A DNA stretch of 64,000 bases, taken from NCBI RefSeq assembly GCF_023061285.1, contig NZ_JAKGAM010000005.1:62001-126000 (forward strand). The letters are read 5' to 3'. This stretch comes from Chromohalobacter nigrandesensis. GTDB lineage: Bacteria > Pseudomonadota > Gammaproteobacteria > Pseudomonadales > Halomonadaceae. The translations under genes and the position numbers were made by a program. Under the pieces are notes generated by a model. It was not told the DNA's origin. It saw only the letters and a program-made list of their open reading frames with translations, and ran no database searches. Of the stretch, positions 20,957 to 29,373 are shown in pieces. How positions within the stretch are numbered: position 1 is the stretch's first letter; the number at the start of each line of letters is the position of its first letter.

Positions 20957-21970
20957 TTACTCGACGTTGACGATCCTGTCATGCAGCTCGGTCAGGCCCA
21001 TGTCGTCGATCACCTTCTGAAGCGGCTCGGCGACGATCTCTTTCATGCGTTCGCGATCCATGGGGTAGAGCGTGGCGCCTTCTTCCTTTAGCGTCTCGAG
21101 CGCTTCGGCATCCTGTTTGAGCTGTACCTTACGTGCGTAGCTTGCTGCTTCTTGGGCGGCGGCCATGACCGCGTCGCGTTGGCTATCGTCGAGGCGATCC
21201 CAGGTCATTTGCGAAAGGGTCAGCAAGCGCACGGTGATGTCATGTTCGGACAGCCCGATGTGCGGTGCCACTTCATGGAAACGCATGCGTTCTATCCACT
21301 CGGCCTCATTGAGGAGGCCATCGATGGCACCCAGTTGTAGCCCGGTATAGATCTCCTTCCAGGCCATGACGGTGGGTTCGGTGCCTAGGGCCTTCCAGGC
21401 CGCGATCAATGGTTCGGTTGGATTGGTGCGAAGCTTCATGCCCTCAAGATCATCGAGGCTTTCCAACGGTCGAGTGCTGACGATCTGGCGCTTGCCGCCC
21501 CCGAAGAAGGCCAACACCTTGACGTCAGTTTCTTCCTCGATGCGATCCGCAATATCGCGGCCAACTTCGCCATCGAGAACGTGGCGCCAATGGGCTTCGT
21601 CACGGTACATGAAAGGAATCGAGAACACGTTGGCGGTCTGCGAGAAGTCGGTGATCAATCCGGGATTGATGATCGACATATCCAGCGCGCCTGCCATCTG
21701 CTGTTCGAACATCTCGGTTTCGTGGCCGAGAACGGAGTTGCCCAGGATGGTGACGGAGACATCTCCGTCGGTCTTGTCTTCGATCAATTCTTTGAAGCGT
21801 TCGGCGCCAAGTTGATAAGCGGTGTCTTCGGTACCGCCATGGCCGAAGCGCAAATCCAGTGCCTGGGCGCCACTTGCTATTGTCATGCCAAGTGCGAGGG
21901 CAATGGCGCCGATGGCGCGCTTGGTGAAGGGATGGCGGGTTGCGTTTGGATCGATCCAGTACTGAGTCAT
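20957..21970 (-). CDS. TRAP transporter substrate-binding protein (DctP) of the sugar-acid cluster
   Basis: This 337-residue periplasmic protein captures the substrate for the DctQM pair. An unusual hydrophilic N-terminal extension (MTQYWIDPNATRHPFTKR) precedes the hydrophobic signal segment ending in SGAQA. The mature part shows family features: LRFGHGGTEDTAYQLGAERFKELIEDKT, the LRTNPTEPLIAAWKALGTEPTVMAW ligand-binding Arg region and GLLNEAEWIERM. The start at 21970 follows GAGGTGAC. Codons 5-8 overlap a perfect palindrome that matches one before the LacI gene. Clustering with KdgK-like and ketoreductase genes suggests a sugar acid. Confidence 0.88.
   Translation of the reverse strand: MTQYWIDPNATRHPFTKRAIGAIALALGMTIASGAQALDLRFGHGGTEDTAYQLGAERFKELIEDKTDGDVSVTILGNSVLGHETEMFEQQMAGALDMSIINPGLITDFSQTANVFSIPFMYRDEAHWRHVLDGEVGRDIADRIEEETDVKVLAFFGGGKRQIVSTRPLESLDDLEGMKLRTNPTEPLIAAWKALGTEPTVMAWKEIYTGLQLGAIDGLLNEAEWIERMRFHEVAPHIGLSEHDITVRLLTLSQMTWDRLDDSQRDAVMAAAQEAASYARKVQLKQDAEALETLKEEGATLYPMDRERMKEIVAEPLQKVIDDMGLTELHDRIVNVE
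21947..21958. promoter_or_regulatory. LacI-type operator inside the start of dctP
   Basis: The perfect 12-bp palindrome TGGATCGATCCA lies within dctP codons 5-8. Its 10-bp core GGATCGATCC recurs at 23156-23165, just upstream of the adjacent LacI gene. This suggests repression of the TRAP operon by roadblock near the start codon (inference). Confidence 0.6.
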
Positions 21971-22026
21971 GATGTCACCTCGTTCATTGTTGTGTCCGCC
22001 TTGGGCGGTCTGGCGTGACGTCCGGG

Positions 22027-23136
22027 TCAGGCGTCGAGAGTGGCGTGTGGATATCGTCGATATTGCGCTTCCCCAGAGGCGGGGATGGGCGCGCATGAGT
22101 GCCGTACTTGCAGGCGTGGTTTCAGGACCACCTGTTCGCGAGCGCCGCCAGGATTGGCAATGCGCCGCATGGCTAGGCGCGCCGCTTCCTCGCCGATGGC
22201 GAAAGGGTGAGTGGCAACGCTGGTCAAAGGTGGCAGGCTCAGGGCCGCTTCCTCGATATCGTCGGTGCCGATGACCGCACAGTCTTCGCCGGGTACCAGG
22301 CCCAGCCGTTGGAGTCCGAGCATGGCCCCCAGGGCCATCAGGTCGTTGTGGCAAATCACGGCCGTGGGACGAGGGCTTTCTTGCATCAGTGTCTGGATGC
22401 TCTCGAAACCCGTCCGGCGTGTCACTGGCCCTCGCACGATGCGTTGCGCTTCGCCGAGTCCCTGCGCGTGCATGGCGTCACGATAGCCCTGATGACGGGT
22501 GCGTGTAGCGGAGTGCTCGGCTTCGCCGCCGAGAAACACGATGCGCCGATGGCCGAGCGTCACCAGATGATCCACGGCTTGACGCACGCCGAGTTCGAAA
22601 TCGGTACCAGCGTAGTCGAACGGAGGCGTGCCGATATGGCGCAACACCTGAACGCAAGGCATGTTCCAGTCCGCCAGTTGGGTGAGCAGTGCGGGATCGG
22701 TGCCTTCGGCGGGGCATAGCAGCAAGCCGTCGACACGCTGCTCCCGCATGCGTTCCAGAAAGCGCTGCTGCCGCTCGGGGGAGTCTTCGCTGTTGGCCAG
22801 GAACGAGACATAGTTCTCGCGATGCAGTACCGAGTCGATACCCGCGACCATGGCACCGAAGAACGGATTGGCAATGTCGTAGACGACCACGCCAAGGGTA
22901 AAGGTGCGGCTGGCACGCAGTGCTGCGGCACCACGGTTGTAGACATATCCCAGGGCCTTGATCGAAGCCTGCACCTGCGTGCGGGTGGCCTCCGCTACCA
23001 AGGGGCTTTCTCGTAGCACTAGCGAAACCGTTGAACGTGAGACGCCAGCATGGGCTGCGATGTCCTGCAGTGTGACGCTTTGACGCTTGCCACTGCGATC
23101 ACGTGGGGATGATGTGGTGCCTGGGGATCTGGCCAT
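22027..23136 (-). CDS. LacI-family regulator of the sugar-acid cluster
   Basis: This 369-residue protein has the DNA-binding helix-turn-helix VTLQDIAAHAGVSRSTVSLVLRES at residues 21-44, the hinge region and a periplasmic-binding-like effector domain (TLGVVVYDIANPFFGAMVAGID). It lies between the TRAP genes and the SDR gene in the same direction. The palindrome at 23153 just upstream points to autoregulation, and the copy in dctP to control of transport. The inducer is probably a ketosugar acid (inference). Confidence 0.88.
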   Translation of the reverse strand: MARSPGTTSSPRDRSGKRQSVTLQDIAAHAGVSRSTVSLVLRESPLVAEATRTQVQASIKALGYVYNRGAAALRASRTFTLGVVVYDIANPFFGAMVAGIDSVLHRENYVSFLANSEDSPERQQRFLERMREQRVDGLLLCPAEGTDPALLTQLADWNMPCVQVLRHIGTPPFDYAGTDFELGVRQAVDHLVTLGHRRIVFLGGEAEHSATRTRHQGYRDAMHAQGLGEAQRIVRGPVTRRTGFESIQTLMQESPRPTAVICHNDLMALGAMLGLQRLGLVPGEDCAVIGTDDIEEAALSLPPLTSVATHPFAIGEEAARLAMRRIANPGGAREQVVLKPRLQVRHSCAPIPASGEAQYRRYPHATLDA

Positions 23137-23152
23137 GGCTGAAGTGCCTCGT

Positions 23153-23168
23153 TTAGGATCGATCCAAA
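23153..23168. promoter_or_regulatory. LacI-type operator upstream of the regulator gene
   Basis: The 16-bp near-palindrome TTAGGATC-GATCCAAA has one mismatched pair and lies 17 bases before the LacI-family start codon. Its core matches the site in dctP. A looser TTTGG-T-CCAAA repeat lies at 23214-23224. Confidence 0.62.
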
Positions 23169-23266
23169 TCTATTGATCAGCCTAGAAGAGTCGCCCCGGC
23201 ATCCCTATTCACCTTTGGTCCAAATGCAACCAGAGTTTTAGGTGTCGGGACGTATCGTCAGTGTCG

Positions 23267-23294
23267 AAAACGCCCAAGCCGGATGGCGTGGGCG
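23267..23294 (-). terminator. Rho-independent terminator of the SDR gene
   Basis: On the minus strand a 10-bp stem with one mismatch (CGCCCACGCC / GGCTTGGGCG) and a four-base loop is followed by TTTT, about 100 bases past the SDR stop. It separates the SDR transcript from the LacI gene. Confidence 0.7.
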
Positions 23295-23397
23295 AGAGAG
23301 GGGGCAACTTCTTGGAATGGTGCCAAGAGCGTTGGATACAGGACTGTGTGCTCGGGCTTGCGGATAAGCTTCCTGTTGTGGTCGTTCAAGGACGGTA

Positions 23398-24156
23398 TTA
23401 AAGCGATTGTCCGCCGGTGAGTTCGATGCGTTCGCCGTTTAGCCAGCCGAAATCGCTCGACAGCAGGCTCGCGACCGCAGCGCCGATATCATCCGGCTTG
23501 GCGGTGCGCCCCAGCGGGGTGATTGCGCGGAAGTGGGCGTTGAGTGCCGGATCGTCGCGGACCGCGCCGCCGGCGAAGTCGGTTTCCACGGCGCCGGGGG
23601 CGATGGCGTTGACCGTGATCCGGCGCTCGCCGAGTTCCTTGGCCATGTAGCGCGTAGTCACCTCCAGCGCGCTCTTCATCGCCGAGTAGGCGCAGTGATT
23701 GTCCAGCACGAAACGCGTGGCGGCGGTGGAAACGTTCAGGATGCGCCCGCCCCGGGCGATCATCGGCAGCAGGGCTTGGCTGAGCAGGAATGGCCCCTTG
23801 AAGTGAGTGCGGTAGAGGGCGTCGAGATCGTCCTCGGTGGTCTCTTCGTAGGGCGCGAGAATGCCCTCGCCCGCGTTATGGACCACGGCGTCCAGCTCCG
23901 TGCGGCCGAAGGTGTTTTCCAGCGTGTCCGCGACGTTGTCCTTGAATTCGGCGAAGGCGGCGCTATCGCCGATGTCGAGCTTGAGCATCGCCGCCGTGCC
24001 GCCGGCGGCCTCGATTTCGCGGGCGACTGCCAGTGCTTCGTCGCGATGGTGGCGGTAGGTACCGATGACGCCGACGCCGGCGGCCGCGAGGTGCAGCGCC
24101 ATACTGCGGCCGAGGCCCCGGCCGGCGCCGGTGATGAGGGCAATGCTGGAGGACAT
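23398..24156 (-). CDS. Short-chain dehydrogenase/reductase
   Basis: This 252-residue NAD(P)-dependent oxidoreductase has the cofactor motif TGAGRGLG (residues 9-16), the NAG motif (VVHNAGEG), the catalytic Ser in LNVSTAATR and the YSAMK (YxxxK) active-site pair. Length and PGAVETDF segment are of the classical SDR type. Its place beside a ketoacid reductase, a KDG-kinase-like enzyme and a TRAP importer suggests oxidation or reduction of a sugar acid. The substrate is unknown. GGGAG precedes the start. Confidence 0.83.
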   Translation of the reverse strand: MSSSIALITGAGRGLGRSMALHLAAAGVGVIGTYRHHRDEALAVAREIEAAGGTAAMLKLDIGDSAAFAEFKDNVADTLENTFGRTELDAVVHNAGEGILAPYEETTEDDLDALYRTHFKGPFLLSQALLPMIARGGRILNVSTAATRFVLDNHCAYSAMKSALEVTTRYMAKELGERRITVNAIAPGAVETDFAGGAVRDDPALNAHFRAITPLGRTAKPDDIGAAVASLLSSDFGWLNGERIELTGGQSL

Positions 24157-24259
24157 GGAGTGGCTCCCGAATCGAAAAGTGCGCAGCGCTGAGGGCCGCT
24201 GTCAGTGAGCACTGACTGGGGGCGGGATGCCAGGTTTCAAGCGTGCGCGCCATGAATCG

Positions 24260-24288
24260 AAAACGCCCGCACCGAGAGGCGCAGGCGT
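24260..24288 (-). terminator. Rho-independent terminator of the 2-ketoacid reductase gene
   Basis: On the minus strand an 11-bp stem with two G-T pairs (ACGCCTGCGCC / GGTGCGGGCGT) and loop TCTC is followed by TTTT, 35 bases beyond the reductase stop. Confidence 0.72.
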
Positions 24289-24322
24289 GTGAAGGGAGGT
24301 GGCGCGGCATATGGGAGAGGCG

Positions 24323-25300
24323 TCAGCCGCGTGGTGCGACGTCGTTGTAGGGGCTCGGCGGTTGCTGGCCCTCTAGGGCGGCGATGACGTTGTCGACGGC
24401 GCGCTGGGCCATGGCCTCGCGCGTTTCATGCGTGGCCGAGCCGATATGCGGCAGGGTGACGACGTTATCCATCCGCGTGAGCGGTGAGTCGGCAGGCAGC
24501 GGTTCCTGGGCGAAGACATCCAGCCCTGCGGCGTGGATCTCACCGCTGGAGAGCGCCTCGATCAGCGCTTGTTCGTCGACTACCTTGCCGCGGGCGATGT
24601 TAATCAGGATCGCCGAGGACTTCATGCGCTTGAGCACGTCCGCGTCGATCAAGCCGGTGGTCTCGGCTGTCAGTGGCACATTGACGCAGACGAAGTCGGC
24701 CTGTTCGAGCAAGGCGCCGAAGTCGCAGTGCGTCGCGCCGAGCTCTTTTTCCAATGCCGGCTTGGGCGAGGCATGGGTGTAGAGCACTTGCATGCCGAAG
24801 CCCAGCGCGCCACGCCGCGCGATAGCCTGACCGATGCGCCCGAAGCCGATCATGCCCAGCGTCTTGCCGTGGACATCGGTGCCGAAGTGAGGCTCGCCGA
24901 TACTGCTCGTCCATTGGCCTTGCTTGACCATGTTGGCGAGCTCCACCGCGCGGCGGGCGCTGGCCATGATCAGCAGGAAGCCGGTGTCCGCAGTGGTTTC
25001 GGTGAGTACATCCGGGGTGTGGCAGAGCAAGATGTGGCGCCGGGTCAGCTCGTCCACGGGGTAGTTGTCGACCCCCACCGAGATGCTCGAGATGGCTTCC
25101 AGGTGCGGGGCGCTATCGAGCAGCTCGGAGGTGATCGGCAGGCTGGCGCCCAGCAGGCCGTGCGCGTCGCTCAGCGCTTCACGAAAGGCGGGGTCGTCGG
25201 CGCTTGCCAGATGGTCGAAATAATCGACGTGGAAGTGTGCGCGCAATTGGTCGAGATGATGCGGCTTGAGTCGCCCGAAGGCGAGGATGCGCTTGGTCAT
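24323..25300 (-). CDS. D-2-hydroxyacid dehydrogenase (GhrB/2-ketogluconate reductase-like)
   Basis: This 325-residue enzyme reduces 2-ketoacids such as glyoxylate, hydroxypyruvate or 2-ketogluconate with NAD(P)H. The Rossmann motif is GFGRIGQAIARR near residue 155; the catalytic triad is visible as Arg in NIARGKVVDE, Glu in QEPLP and His in LPHIGSATHETR. The start at 25300 (MTKRILAFGRL) follows AGGAG; the longer upstream frame has no ribosome site. It is followed by its own terminator and preceded by the PfkB kinase gene 41 bases away, likely in one transcript. Confidence 0.85.
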   Translation of the reverse strand: MTKRILAFGRLKPHHLDQLRAHFHVDYFDHLASADDPAFREALSDAHGLLGASLPITSELLDSAPHLEAISSISVGVDNYPVDELTRRHILLCHTPDVLTETTADTGFLLIMASARRAVELANMVKQGQWTSSIGEPHFGTDVHGKTLGMIGFGRIGQAIARRGALGFGMQVLYTHASPKPALEKELGATHCDFGALLEQADFVCVNVPLTAETTGLIDADVLKRMKSSAILINIARGKVVDEQALIEALSSGEIHAAGLDVFAQEPLPADSPLTRMDNVVTLPHIGSATHETREAMAQRAVDNVIAALEGQQPPSPYNDVAPRG

Positions 25301-25341
25301 GCAGGACTCCTGATCGTGAAATACAGCATGGTGGCGTGTCG

Positions 25342-26307
25342 TCACGCCATTGGGTGTGCGGCTTCCAGGTCGCGCAGTCGGGTCCGGTGCGGCAGGCCTT
25401 CCATGTCGCCGACGACCTGAACCTGTTCGGCACCGATGAGATTGCCGCGATGCGCGGCCTGGCGTGGCGAGCACCCGTCGAGCAAGGCGCTGATCACGCC
25501 CACCGCGAAGCCGTCGCCGGCACCCACGGTATCGACGACGTGGGCCGCCGCCACGCCCTTCACCATGCCAGCATCGTCCGCCGTGCGCACGTAGCTGCCT
25601 TCCGGGCCGAGCTTGACGATGACCCCACTGGCGCCTCGGTCGAGATAATAGCCGGCGATGTCGTGCGCGTTATCGAGACCGGTCAGGCGTTGCCCTTCGG
25701 CGAGGCCTGGCAGCACCCAGTCGGCATGCGCAGCCAGCGCATTGAGGGTCTCGCGCATCTCGGCTTCGCTGTTCCACAGCGAGGGCCGCAGGTTGGGATC
25801 GAAGCTGATCGTGAGGCCGGTCTCGCGGGCGCGTTCCAGCATGTGAAAGGCGAGCTCGCGCGTGCTCGGCGACAAGGCCGGCGGCAAGCCGGTGGCGTGC
25901 AGGTGGCGCACCCCCTGGAAGTCGAGGTCGCCGACGTCGGCCACACCCAGGTGGCTGGCGGCGCTGCCGCGGCGGTAATAGGCCACCTTGGGATCCTCAC
26001 CGTGTTCGGCGCGTTCCTTGAAGACCAGGCCGGTGGGATGTTCGGCATCGGTACTCAGGTAGCGGCAGTCGAGACCCTCGCTTTCGAGCGTGCGACGGAT
26101 GAAGGTGCCAAAACCATCGTCACCGACGCGGCTGATCCAGGCGACGTGAAAGGCCAGCCGTGCCAGGCCGATGGCGACATTGGTATCGGCGCCGGCAATG
26201 CGTCGCTGGAAGCGCTCGACCTCGGCCAGCTCGCCCGGGGTTTCGGCGATGAACAGCGTCATCGCTTCACCGAAGGTCAGGACGTCCGGCGTAGTGGAAT
26301 CGGTCAT
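25342..26307 (-). CDS. kdgK: PfkB-family sugar kinase (2-keto-3-deoxygluconate kinase-like)
   Basis: This 321-residue kinase is predicted to phosphorylate 2-keto-3-deoxygluconate or a related sugar acid. PfkB signatures are present: the N-terminal RIAGADTNVAIGLARL glycine region and the C-terminal DTVGAGDGFAVGVISALLDG with the catalytic Asp. Together with the reductase, SDR and TRAP transporter it forms a plausible ketogluconate/KDG branch of the Entner-Doudoroff route. No KDPG aldolase is present in the window. 2-ketogluconate kinase is the main alternative. Confidence 0.8.
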   Translation of the reverse strand: MTDSTTPDVLTFGEAMTLFIAETPGELAEVERFQRRIAGADTNVAIGLARLAFHVAWISRVGDDGFGTFIRRTLESEGLDCRYLSTDAEHPTGLVFKERAEHGEDPKVAYYRRGSAASHLGVADVGDLDFQGVRHLHATGLPPALSPSTRELAFHMLERARETGLTISFDPNLRPSLWNSEAEMRETLNALAAHADWVLPGLAEGQRLTGLDNAHDIAGYYLDRGASGVIVKLGPEGSYVRTADDAGMVKGVAAAHVVDTVGAGDGFAVGVISALLDGCSPRQAAHRGNLIGAEQVQVVGDMEGLPHRTRLRDLEAAHPMA

Positions 26308-26320
26308 GACAAGATCCTGA

Positions 26321-26461
26321 GAGGGTGTTTACAAAAGGACTGCGCTCGACAATTCGGCGTTAAAATCGACCTCAAAATACTCATTTACCCCATGTAAACT
26401 CCGTGTTTTCGGTCGGTTTTGCCTTGTCTTGACGTCGCTCGCCTGTTTTGTAAACACCCTC
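26321..26461. mobile_element. MITE-like element, 141 bp
   Basis: The element has perfect 16-bp terminal inverted repeats, GAGGGTGTTTACAAAA at 26321-26336 and its reverse complement at 26446-26461, flanked by TGA direct repeats at 26318-26320 and 26462-26464. It has no coding capacity. The 3-bp TNA target duplication and the ends would fit mobilisation by an IS5-family transposase (inference). It fills much of the 366-base gap after the kinase gene; the remainder shows nothing but the downstream hairpin. Confidence 0.72.
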
Positions 26462-26641
26462 TGAAAGAAGCTGATAAAACGGTTGCCGAGGGCATGGTGT
26501 CGGCGTTGCGACGGGGCGAGCGATCGTCGATGGGAAAGCTCCATCATAGAAACACTGGGGCATCACGACAATCGAATGTATCTAGACTTTGGTCGGGAGG
26601 GAGACGAAAGAGGCGTTAAAGGAAAGCGAAAGGTATGACAC

Positions 26642-26666
26642 TGCGCGGGGCGTTTTGCCCCGCGCA
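26642..26666 (-). terminator. Terminator of the orphan dctP
   Basis: A perfect 10-bp GC stem (TGCGCGGGGC / GCCCCGCGCA) with a five-base loop lies eight bases beyond the dctP stop. The U-tract is poor. Confidence 0.62.
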
Positions 26667-26673
26667 TGGGCGT

Positions 26674-27723
26674 TTATTGCGTTTGCTTGGTGTACTTGTC
26701 GACCAGCTGGTTGGCGTCGTCGTAGAGCTGCTGGCCGTCGTAGCCTTCTGCGTCCATGTCCGCGATCCACTCGTCGATGGTCTTGTCGGCGGCCGCTTTC
26801 CACTCACCCTGATCTGCTTCGGCGATATGGATCATCTGGCCTTCGTCGCGAGCCGCGATGTCGTCGATGGCGGCTTGCTCCGCCTCGTCCATGACGTGGC
26901 CGATTTGCTGGGCTTCCTGGATGCCGGCGTTGTCGTCGATGACCTTCTGCAGTTCGGGCGACAGGCTATCGTATTTGTCCTGGTTCATTGCCAGCACCAT
27001 CATCGCCGTGTATAGACCATGCTCACCGTCGAAGAAAGTATGGTTCTGGGCGACATCCAGCACGCCCAGGGCGGAGGCGCTCTCGAAGGGCAGTGTCAGG
27101 CCGTCGATCACGCCACGCGAGATCGCCTCGGGTATTTGCGGCATGGGCATGCCCACGGACTTGGCGCCGAGCCGGGTGAAATAGCGGTTCATGGTTTTGG
27201 AAGGAGCGCGAATGGCCAAGCCGTCGATATCATCGATATCGTGCACGCTGACATCTTTGGTGTGGAGCTTGCCCGGGCTATGGGCGAAGACAGCGATGGG
27301 GTGAACGCCTTCGAAATCGTCCTGCATATGTTCCATGGCGAATTCATGTGCCGCCATGCTGGTGGCTTCACCCGTGGTCGGCAGGAAGGGCTGATCGAAG
27401 GCTTCGGATTCCGGAAAGCGGTTCGGCGTGTAGCTCAACAGCGTCCAGGCGATGTCGACGACACCGTCCTTGGCCTGATCGTAAAGCGAGTTGGCCGATC
27501 CGCCGAGCTGCATGGCGGGGAAAATCTCGACCTTGATGGCGCCATCGGATTGCTCCTCGACGCGTTTCGCCCAGGGTTCCAGATACTGCGTCTGAACCGG
27601 GGTGGTGGGCGCCGCGAAGTGGTGAAGACGCAGTGTCACGGTGTCTTGTGCCTGGCCAGTGCCGGCCAGGGTGATGCCGCTGAGGAGAACAAGACCGGCG
27701 AGCGTATGTTTTGTTGTCATCAT
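26674..27723 (-). CDS. Orphan TRAP substrate-binding protein near vdh
   Basis: This 349-residue periplasmic protein has a signal peptide ending near TGQAQ and DctP features: LRLHHFAAPTTPVQTQYLEPWAKRV, GVVDIAWTLLSYTPNRFPESEAFDQPF, LAIRAPSKTMNRYFTRLGAKSVGMPM. It has no permease genes of its own. It closely resembles the DctP at 30824, sharing MQLGG and SLYDQAKDG stretches, and so probably delivers ligands to the same DctQM pair at 32441-34338. The start ATG 27723 follows GGAG; ATG 27735 is less likely. Location beside vdh suggests an aromatic acid or aldehyde-derived ligand. Confidence 0.85.
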   Translation of the reverse strand: MMTTKHTLAGLVLLSGITLAGTGQAQDTVTLRLHHFAAPTTPVQTQYLEPWAKRVEEQSDGAIKVEIFPAMQLGGSANSLYDQAKDGVVDIAWTLLSYTPNRFPESEAFDQPFLPTTGEATSMAAHEFAMEHMQDDFEGVHPIAVFAHSPGKLHTKDVSVHDIDDIDGLAIRAPSKTMNRYFTRLGAKSVGMPMPQIPEAISRGVIDGLTLPFESASALGVLDVAQNHTFFDGEHGLYTAMMVLAMNQDKYDSLSPELQKVIDDNAGIQEAQQIGHVMDEAEQAAIDDIAARDEGQMIHIAEADQGEWKAAADKTIDEWIADMDAEGYDGQQLYDDANQLVDKYTKQTQ

Positions 27724-27808
27724 CTTAAGCTCCATGGGGGGTGTTGGCGTGCCAGTGCGCGATGTCTAGAGGCGTGTCCGCCTGCGCAGACATTTATGCT
27801 GTGTTTCC

Positions 27809-29257
27809 CTAGATGGGATAGTGCCGGGGCCCGAGCTGCATGGTCATCCAGCGCAGCTCGGTGAATTCCTCAATGCCAGCCTTGCCGCCGAAGCGCCCGT
27901 AACCGCTTGATTTGACGCCGCCGAACGGCATCTGTGGCTCGTCGTGTACGGTGGCGCCGTTGATGTGGCAAATGCCCGATTCGATACGTTGGGCGACACG
28001 CATGGCGCGTGCCGTGTCGCGGCTGAAGACCGCTGCAGAGAGGCCGTACTCGCTGTCGTTGGCGACCCGCAGGGCATCTTCTTCGTCCTTGACGCGCATC
28101 ATGGCCACTACGGGGCCGAACGACTCTTCGGCGTAGAGGCGCATGGCCTCGGTGACACCATCGACCACGGTGGGCTGCATGATCACGCCCTCGGCCTTGC
28201 CGCCGCAGGCCAGGCGGGCGCCGTGCTGCTGGGCGTCGTCGAGCAGGCCATTGAGCTTTTCCCCGGCCTCGCGATTGATCAGCGTGCCCAGCGGATTGCC
28301 GTCTTCACGAGGATCGCCGGCCTTCAGACTGGCGGCTTTTTTCGCCAGCTTCTCGACGAAGGCATCGGCCACGGCGTCGACGACGATCAGTCGCTCGGTG
28401 GACATGCAGATCTGGCCCTGGTTGAAGAAGGCTCCGAAGGCAGCGGCCTCGACAGCGGCGTCCAGATCAGCATCCTCGAGCACCACGAACGGCGCTTTAC
28501 CACCGAGTTCCAGTAGCACGGGCTTGAGATGGTGCGCGGCCTTCTCAGCGATGATGCGTCCGACCTGCGTGGAACCGGTGAAGTTGATGCGACGCACAGC
28601 GGGATGCTCGATCAGCGCCTCGACGACGTCGGCAGCTTGCGGCGGCGCATTGGTCACCACATTGACGATGCCGTCGCCCAGGCCCGCCTCGACGAGCACT
28701 TCGCCGATCAGGTGATGGGTCGCCGGGCATTGCTCGGAAGCTTTGAGAATGACCGTGTTGCCGCATGCCAAAGGCGTGGCGATGGCCCGCGTGCCGAGAA
28801 TGATCGGCGCGTTCCAGGGCGCGATGCCGACGACCACGCCACATGGCACGCGCACGCCCATGGCCAGGCTGTCGGGAACGTTGGAGGGAATCACATCGCC
28901 GCCGACTTGCGTCGTCAGCGAGGCGGCCTCACGCAACATGTTGGCGGCGACCATGACGTTGAACCCGGCCCAGCCCGGCGTGGCGCCGGTTTCATCGACC
29001 ATGCGTGCGATGAAGTCGTCCTGGCGGGCTTCCATGGCGTCGGCGGCCGCGAGCAACTTGGCACGGCGCTCGCCGGGGCCGGTCTGCGACCAGGCGGGAA
29101 ACGCCTGAGACGCTGCCTCGGCGGCATGCCGGGTATCTTCCACCGAGGCTGCAGCGGCGCGCGTCACGACATGTTCATGCAGTGGGTTGCGACGCTCGAA
29201 GGTCGCGTTGTTCTGGGCGGTGCGATGTTTGCCGCCGATGAGTAGCGCAAGATCCAT
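27809..29257 (-). CDS. vdh: Vanillin dehydrogenase (aldehyde dehydrogenase family)
   Basis: This 482-residue NAD(P)-dependent enzyme should oxidise vanillin or 4-hydroxybenzaldehyde to vanillate or 4-hydroxybenzoate. The active site is clear: Glu250 in LLELGGKAP and Cys284 in FNQGQICMSTERL; NAD-binding FTGSTQVGR precedes them, and Asn148 lies in APWNAP. Length and sequence fit the Vdh/salicylaldehyde dehydrogenase branch. It follows ech with a 116-base gap in the same direction, as in ferulate operons, and GGGGAG precedes the start. Confidence 0.87.
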   Translation of the reverse strand: MDLALLIGGKHRTAQNNATFERRNPLHEHVVTRAAAASVEDTRHAAEAASQAFPAWSQTGPGERRAKLLAAADAMEARQDDFIARMVDETGATPGWAGFNVMVAANMLREAASLTTQVGGDVIPSNVPDSLAMGVRVPCGVVVGIAPWNAPIILGTRAIATPLACGNTVILKASEQCPATHHLIGEVLVEAGLGDGIVNVVTNAPPQAADVVEALIEHPAVRRINFTGSTQVGRIIAEKAAHHLKPVLLELGGKAPFVVLEDADLDAAVEAAAFGAFFNQGQICMSTERLIVVDAVADAFVEKLAKKAASLKAGDPREDGNPLGTLINREAGEKLNGLLDDAQQHGARLACGGKAEGVIMQPTVVDGVTEAMRLYAEESFGPVVAMMRVKDEEDALRVANDSEYGLSAAVFSRDTARAMRVAQRIESGICHINGATVHDEPQMPFGGVKSSGYGRFGGKAGIEEFTELRWMTMQLGPRHYPI

Positions 29258-29373
29258 GAGACTCCCCTTGTTGTTGTCGAAGCGATATGACGTTCAGGGC
29301 TGGGCGGCATGCTGATATCGCCAGCGGGCGCGGCGGCGTCTTGCGAGTGAACGCCACCGTGCCCTCGCGCCTG

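Noticed and set aside
26320-26462. Inverted repeat read as a long terminator hairpin
   Set aside because: The arms are about 110 bases apart and flanked by TGA duplications, which fits a transposable element better than a terminator.
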